Below, one piece after another: positions 59,660 through 64,000 of a stretch of DNA of 64,000 bases. How positions within the stretch are numbered: the stretch's first letter is position 1; each line of letters begins with the position of its first letter. The stretch is from Acanthochlamys bracteata (Eukaryota; Streptophyta; Magnoliopsida; Pandanales; Velloziaceae): NCBI GenBank assembly GCA_019914995.1, contig CM034144.1:3627489-3691488 (forward strand), in the 5' to 3' direction. Position numbers and translations under genes: made by a program. The notes beneath the pieces were generated by a model that did no database searches, was not told the DNA's origin, and was given only the letters and a program-made list of their open reading frames with translations.

Positions 59660-61500
59660 GTAGACAATAGGCAGGTTCGTCATTGTAGTTAGTTCTGGAT
59701 GATTAGGATTAATCATACAATTAATGTTAGCTGCTACTAGTCAGGTGCCTCATTGTAGTAGTTGTTAGTTGTGGGTGGTATAGGATTAATGATCCAAATT
59801 TCTATTAGTTGCTATAGTTCATTCAATTTACACACAGATCTTCAAAGAATTGTTGGTTAATCCCAAGGAAGACCTAAATGAAGTTAGTCTTAGGAAAAGC
59901 AGCATTTTATGAGAATATCTTGTGAAGTATCAAAACCAATCAGATACTACAAATCTTATTTTATCGAAGTTGTCTATTACATCTCTTTTGCAGAAAGTCG
60001 GATTTTTTGCTTTCATTAGAAGTACTACAATGCTGGAGTTTCTTAAGATTCTATGAATATGCATTGTTGGTATATCTAGTGAATTATTGAACCCAATGAG
60101 GTACCACAAATCTTATTTTCTCGTGGATTACAGCTATTTTGCGGAAAGCTTCAGATATTTTGCTTTCGTTACAAGTATTGCTTGGCTGGAGTTTCTTAAG
60201 ATTCTTTGAAATAAATATGCATTGTTAGCAGCTGGGTGATTGGTACGTTCAATGTCTTAGACCAATGAGTGCTGTGCCATGAAGTCCATGTTTTACCTCC
60301 ATTATGAAGGTGTTTCGCTAGTGCACAAGTGAAGAACCTTAAAACTTTCATGTAATATAAAGTGCCTATGCATGTACAGCAGAAAGATTTAGAAATACCA
60401 TTCCTATGTGAACTATAAGAAGTGGCTTAGTTTACATTAAAATTCTTGAACGTTTGTAGATAACTATACTCTATTATTAAGCAGGATATCATACTTGAAG
60501 TAGACATTGGCCTAACTTATAATGCTGTAACATTAGCTTCAAAGAAAGGCAAATTAAACAAAGGAGATAATCTTAAGGACTTTCATAGTTTTGGTAAATT
60601 GAACTGTAGCATTAGTAAAATGTGGCCTTAACTAGTCACTAGATATAGAGTAGTGCCTGTGAATGTTATTGTTTCAGGTGAAAGGTCAAGGTTAATTAGC
60701 ATTTGGTTTACATTTATTGTTGTACAGAATGATGGCCTTTCATGTGAAGGATATGTTGCTCTCTTGAAAGCAGCACGACAAACTTTCTGAGGGGACATAA
60801 CGTTTAGATTAGAGGCATGTGGGAAATTGACAAAAACATTCTAAGGGATTACCCATAAAAGCCACAATGACCATTTGTAAGATCTTGAAATAAGATTGGA
60901 AACCAATAATTATTTTGTGTAATACAAATTGTGGTACAATTGAGTAACCTGTTTTTTACCTTTTATCTTTTAATATCCACTACTTATTTTTTAACAACAT
61001 GATGAGGCATGTATCTCAGTTTTTTGTTAGGCTTTGTTTGTTGTTCAAGAGAAGAAAGAAAACAACTATAAGAAGACAAAATTTTCTACTATTTCTTTAC
61101 TATCCTACACCGAATAACCGAGCGGTTAAAAACCAAATTTCTTAACTTACGTAACCCAAATTTGAACAAAATGAAAATAAGTATATCTTAGTACTTTGAA
61201 ATTTATGTAACATTAAACTTGTTATTTTAAAAAAAAAATGGAAATAGATATCGTAGAATATATTTTGAATATTGTTTACAGGTATAATATCCTACCCATT
61301 ACCATGAGGTAAATGTTTAGTTAAACTTCTCTGGACTTCTCTCCTCCAAAAAAATTTTCCAATTCCAACACTGTTTCATAGTAGAAGGTCATCAAAAGAT
61401 TTCGACTCTCAATTTGAGTAAAAATATTTAGTTTGATTTTGAGATCCCGTGTTGAAAGATTTCATATCTTCTATAGCAAGGAGAGATTGAGAAAATTGTC
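59660..61500. other. Spacer after the SBH array with two local duplications
   Basis: No gene recognised. A block of about 70 bases repeats at 59671 and 59741 (TCATTGTAGT...AGGATTAAT). A block of about 115 bases repeats at about 59956-60068 and 60115-60228, sharing GGAGTTTCTTAAGATTCT and TATGCATTGTT. The remainder is unique AT-rich sequence. Confidence 0.6.
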
Positions 61501-61569
61501 AACAGGTAAGGCTTCAACTTTGATGTTCTTTGTCTTTTTTGGTTATTTTTCTTCACTCTTAGTTCAAAT

Positions 61570-61730
61570 TTGGTAATACTTTCATATTTTTTTTCTAATT
61601 GTTTTGCATCTTTGTAAAAGCTAACAATAGTTATATCTCTAGATTGTACAAAGAGGAACACGATGCTTTTTTTTTTCTTTGTTCTCCAACAATAATGCTT
61701 TTTCAGGTTTATGCTAACAAGAAAAGTGAT
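61570..61730 (+). repeat. Right flank repeat of the SBH array
   Basis: Partner of 45650-45815. Here the GTTTATGCT exon start continues into an NRPD2-like exon instead of into the SBH array. Confidence 0.75.
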
Positions 61731-61797
61731 ACACTCAAATGTGGAACATTAGAAATTTTTCAAAAAAAAAAATTGTGGGTGATGTTAAATGAGAAAT
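61707..61797 (+). pseudogene. NRPD2: NRPD2-like exon piece (KSD...G...KKIL region)
   Basis: After a TTTTTCAG acceptor the frame reads VYANKKSDTLKCG, then TLEIFQKKKLWVMLNEK and a TAA. NRPD2 has VKSDKFKTG...YVEKKILDV at this position, immediately before the next exon's DQGGYF motif. The pattern K-S-D-x-x-K-x-G followed by K-K-x-L agrees. The match is short but lies in the correct order, 100 bases before a better one. Confidence 0.5.
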
Positions 61798-61805
61798 AAT
61801 CATAG

Positions 61806-61872
61806 GTGAATTTGATAGAAGTGATTGTCTTTTTGATTCTGGTGGCTACTTCCTGATCAAGGAGCGGAAAAG
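61806..61872 (+). pseudogene. NRPD2: NRPD2-like exon (DQGGYFVIKGAEK motif), one-base deletion
   Basis: An ATAG acceptor and an AAG/GTGACA donor bound the frame EFDRSDCLFDSGGYFLIK. All RNA polymerase second-largest subunits have a C-x-F/Y-D-x-G-G-Y-F-I/V-I-K-G-x-E-K-V motif, and NRPD2 reads CAFDQGGYFVIKGAEKV. After IK one base is missing; restoring alignment shows the GAEK residues before the donor. The exon end coincides with the family position just before VFIAQEQ. Confidence 0.75.
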
Positions 61873-61944
61873 GTGACATAGAGTTGACATAGCATCTGGT
61901 TCAAAATTGAACATGATTTTTATTTTATAGTTTGTTGTTGTAAT

Positions 61945-62095
61945 ATTGTTATGTAGTTTGTTATAGTTATTTTGATACCCATGCATGAGTTTTTGTTGTT
62001 TGTTATTTAATATTTTGTTATTTTAGTTTGTTATAGTCATTTTGATACCCATGCATGAGTTTTGTGCTAGTTTGTTATTTAGTCATATTTAAACT
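61945..62095 (+). repeat. About 73-bp local tandem duplication
   Basis: TAGTTTGTTATAGT and ATTTTGATACCCATGCATGA occur twice, near 61957-61990 and 62026-62060, followed both times by GAGTTTT(T)GT and TTTGTTATTTA. Confidence 0.8.
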
Positions 62096-62522
62096 CGTGC
62101 TCATATTTTAGAAAGAGTATATCTTCATCAGTGAAAAACAATTTCTAGAAGAAACACTGTTAGCTTAGTTTGCATGCAACTGATCAAAATAAGAGATTGG
62201 ATTACGTAGGTTCTTTGTTTTTCTACTCTTCTTCTGTTTTCCACAAGGGCTTAAGAGAGGATAGGAATGCTTCTTTGGTAAATGACGTGAAAGGTGTTAT
62301 GTGGTGTTGAACTCTAGACACTCTAGAGGAGTATCAATCTTTGATGCCCATTGCAATAAAAAACAGTTTTTTAGAAGAAACATTCTTTTGGTGTCTCTTA
62401 GTTTGGATCCCTCAAAGTTTGACTTGGTGTAAACATTTATCTTTGTAATTACTGGATTAAGATTTGAGGTTAATCCATTAATTCATTGCCTCCAAAATTT
62501 TAGTTCGTCTACTTATATGCGG

Positions 62523-62730
62523 GGAAGAGATCATCATACGGGACAAGCATCAAGAAGTTCAATTTCTAATGGATGAATAAAAGTTTTTATAGTTGAGAAT
62601 CTAAGAATGATAGTCATTCTCAAAGGTGGTGCAAGTCCTTCCAATGTCTTGCCGATGAAGAGATTGTAGAATTTGCAAACTTAATCAATTTCTTTCTTTC
62701 TTATACGAGATACAAGGTTTGAGTTAGTTA
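62523..62730 (+). pseudogene. NRPD2: NRPD2-like VENL exon, heavily deleted copy
   Basis: EEII, then after deletions FIVENLRMIVILKGGA and a degraded SFQCL region can be followed against the 24482-24796 exon. The IGIEEEED part and the RIF-DAG part are lost. The frame breaks repeatedly. Assignment rests on the near-identical paralog in block 2. Confidence 0.7.
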
Positions 62731-63321
62731 TTTCTTGTTTTATTTTCTTTTTGATTTTTTGAGTTAGTTATTTCTTGTTTTATTTTCTTTTGATTTTGGC
62801 TACCTTTGCTAGCTGTATTGCCTATTTTCTTTGTTGCTTGAAAACCTGTTGTTGGAAGCCACTTACAAAATATTTTGGAGAAACTATGGGGCTAAAATGG
62901 CTAGCTTTCTCTAATGTTCTATTGCTTTGTAGGGAATTGATCATGACATTGATGTGGAAAAAGGCTTTATTTATCAAAAATAATAAAGTAACTCTCTTTT
63001 CTTTTTATGGGAAAGTATTTTCAGGGTATTTCATTCTTGCGAAGTCCCTCAGTTTGATACTCAGTCACCTCAAGTACTTTTGAGATGAAGTACTCTTTTT
63101 TGCATTATCTCTGTTGTGTTGTTTTTTTTTTTCGTTTTATTTGGTAGGTTATCTTTTGGTTAAGTGACTGAATAGATATAGCAATATATCCCAAAGTTCT
63201 ACATTTAGTTATTGCTCTATGCAAAGAGTAACTCTCTCTGTCTCTGTTTGCTATATGTTTACCTATTCCTGTAAATGCTCCAGGGGCTGATCATCTTTTT
63301 CTTTATTCCTTTCCATTTCAG

Positions 63322-63391
63322 GAAAAAAGAACCAGCTTTGAGGGTAAATATTTGGTCACTGAAGGACAACCATCTAGAATTTCCTTGCCTG
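63322..63391 (+). pseudogene. NRPD2: NRPD2-like SLEDDGFPF exon piece, copy 2
   Basis: The acceptor and first 60 bases are nearly identical to 25359-25420 (KKEPALRVNIWSLKDN, then LEFPCL). The two copies diverge after CCTTGCCTG, where block 3 continues with unrelated AT-rich sequence. Confidence 0.5.
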
Positions 63392-63970
63392 GTCAATTAA
63401 GTTGCTTTTATTGGTGCTTAATTTCTTTTATTGGTGCTTAATTTCTTAGTTTTGAAATCATGCTAATTTTATTTGTTAGTTTCTTGAAAAGCAGTTGAAC
63501 CATTCATGGTTTATCTTAGAGATTTGTAGTTCTTCCAGTAGATTACTTTATAATCATTTGTTCGATTAATAGATTTTTGGATTAATTGGTTGTTTGCTTG
63601 CTTTTAAGGTTTGACCAGTTTCTCTAGACATAAGTTTAAGGTCTTGAAAGAATGCTCAAGTTACTGCATGGGAAAGTGTTGATCAATATAGTCATATTCG
63701 TTGATACATTGCATTTCATTCTGTATACTGTTCAGGAAAGACATAGCAAACTTATAAAATTGATATGTTCTTTGAGTTTGATAGATATTCAAAGGGCATT
63801 TCGATAGCTATTGGAACTAAGTCCTCCTGGATTTATTATGCATTTTAAAGCATTTTCAGATGTTTGGTCTTTTAAAGCATAAGTCCTTCATTCAAGTACT
63901 CTGCAATGCAATAACTTGAAGTTGTGATTCTAGTAATTGTTTATAACTAATGCATTTTCAGGAAGGATGC
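63392..63970. other. Intron-like sequence to the window edge
   Basis: T-rich sequence; TTTATTGGTGCTTAATTTCTT is repeated twice near 63408-63445. A TTTTCAG acceptor at about 63960 is followed by an open KDAILARETMYYL frame running off the window. I cannot assign it, but it may be the next exon of the block 3 locus. Confidence 0.35.
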
Positions 63971-64000
63971 CATCCTTGCAAGAGAAACTATGTATTACCT

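Larger units (their letters stand above)
62257..63391 (+). repeat. Segmental duplicate, copy 2
   Basis: Partner of 24205-25500. It is shorter because of several deletions in and around the NRPD2-like exon, and it has a local 47-base duplication of GAGTTAGTTATTTCTTG near 62718 and 62760. The presence of the same exon-intron-exon block after both arrays shows that blocks 2 and 3 are paralogous loci. Confidence 0.9.

Noticed and set aside
62775-63083. A 102-codon + strand frame rich in hydrophobic residues.
   Set aside because: It starts with a non-ATG codon and lies between two NRPD2-like exons, and its near-identical paralog at 24.84-25.12 kb is broken by a TAG. Best read as intron.

Overview
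The window looks like nuclear DNA of a flowering plant, most likely a eudicot. It is AT-rich and intron-like, with transposon debris and no long open reading frame. It carries fragments of NRPD2/NRPE2, the second-largest subunit shared by RNA polymerases IV and V, a protein known only from plants. Assignments below come from reading translations by eye against remembered family motifs; no database search was run.

Block 1 (about 1-4.8 kb, + strand) is a set of degenerate direct repeats. They hold exon-like pieces that fit, in order, the N-terminal part of NRPD2. Stretches without recognisable genes, a CT-rich tract and a CACTA-type transposon remnant follow (4.8-14 kb).

Block 2 (14.0-25.5 kb, + strand) contains a tandem array of about 5.2 units of about 1.91 kb, broken by a 100-N gap. 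Each unit carries a colinear run of decayed NRPD2-like exons. Directly after the gap come the next NRPD2 exons in protein order: the VENL...IGIEEED-type exon at 24.48 kb, which is a very clear match, and a probable SLxD-GFP exon at 25.36 kb. Blocks 1 and 2 may be two parts of one decayed gene.

From 25.5 to 43.4 kb the window is mostly transposon sequence: two tandem copia-type LTRs with a tRNA-Met primer site, three copies of a long CG-rich-ended LTR-like element (one with four hairpin-forming 29-bp repeats), and two MITE copies.

Block 3 (43.4-64.0 kb, + strand) is a second NRPD2-like locus. It opens with an intact N-terminal exon (45.21 kb) and resumes at 61.7-63.4 kb with four further colinear pieces. 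Between them lies a second array: ten diverged copies (1.35-1.68 kb period) of a different gene fragment, the N-terminal exons of a sphingoid-base C4-hydroxylase (SBH1/SBH2 family). No copy of its catalytic His-box part is visible. The array is flanked by a direct repeat of the NRPD2 intron/exon sequence in which it sits.

Taken together, this appears to be a pseudogene-rich locus in which pieces of a silencing-polymerase gene and a sphingolipid gene were repeatedly amplified. No gene in the window looks able to encode a complete protein. Whether the arrays are transcribed or make small RNAs cannot be seen from sequence.
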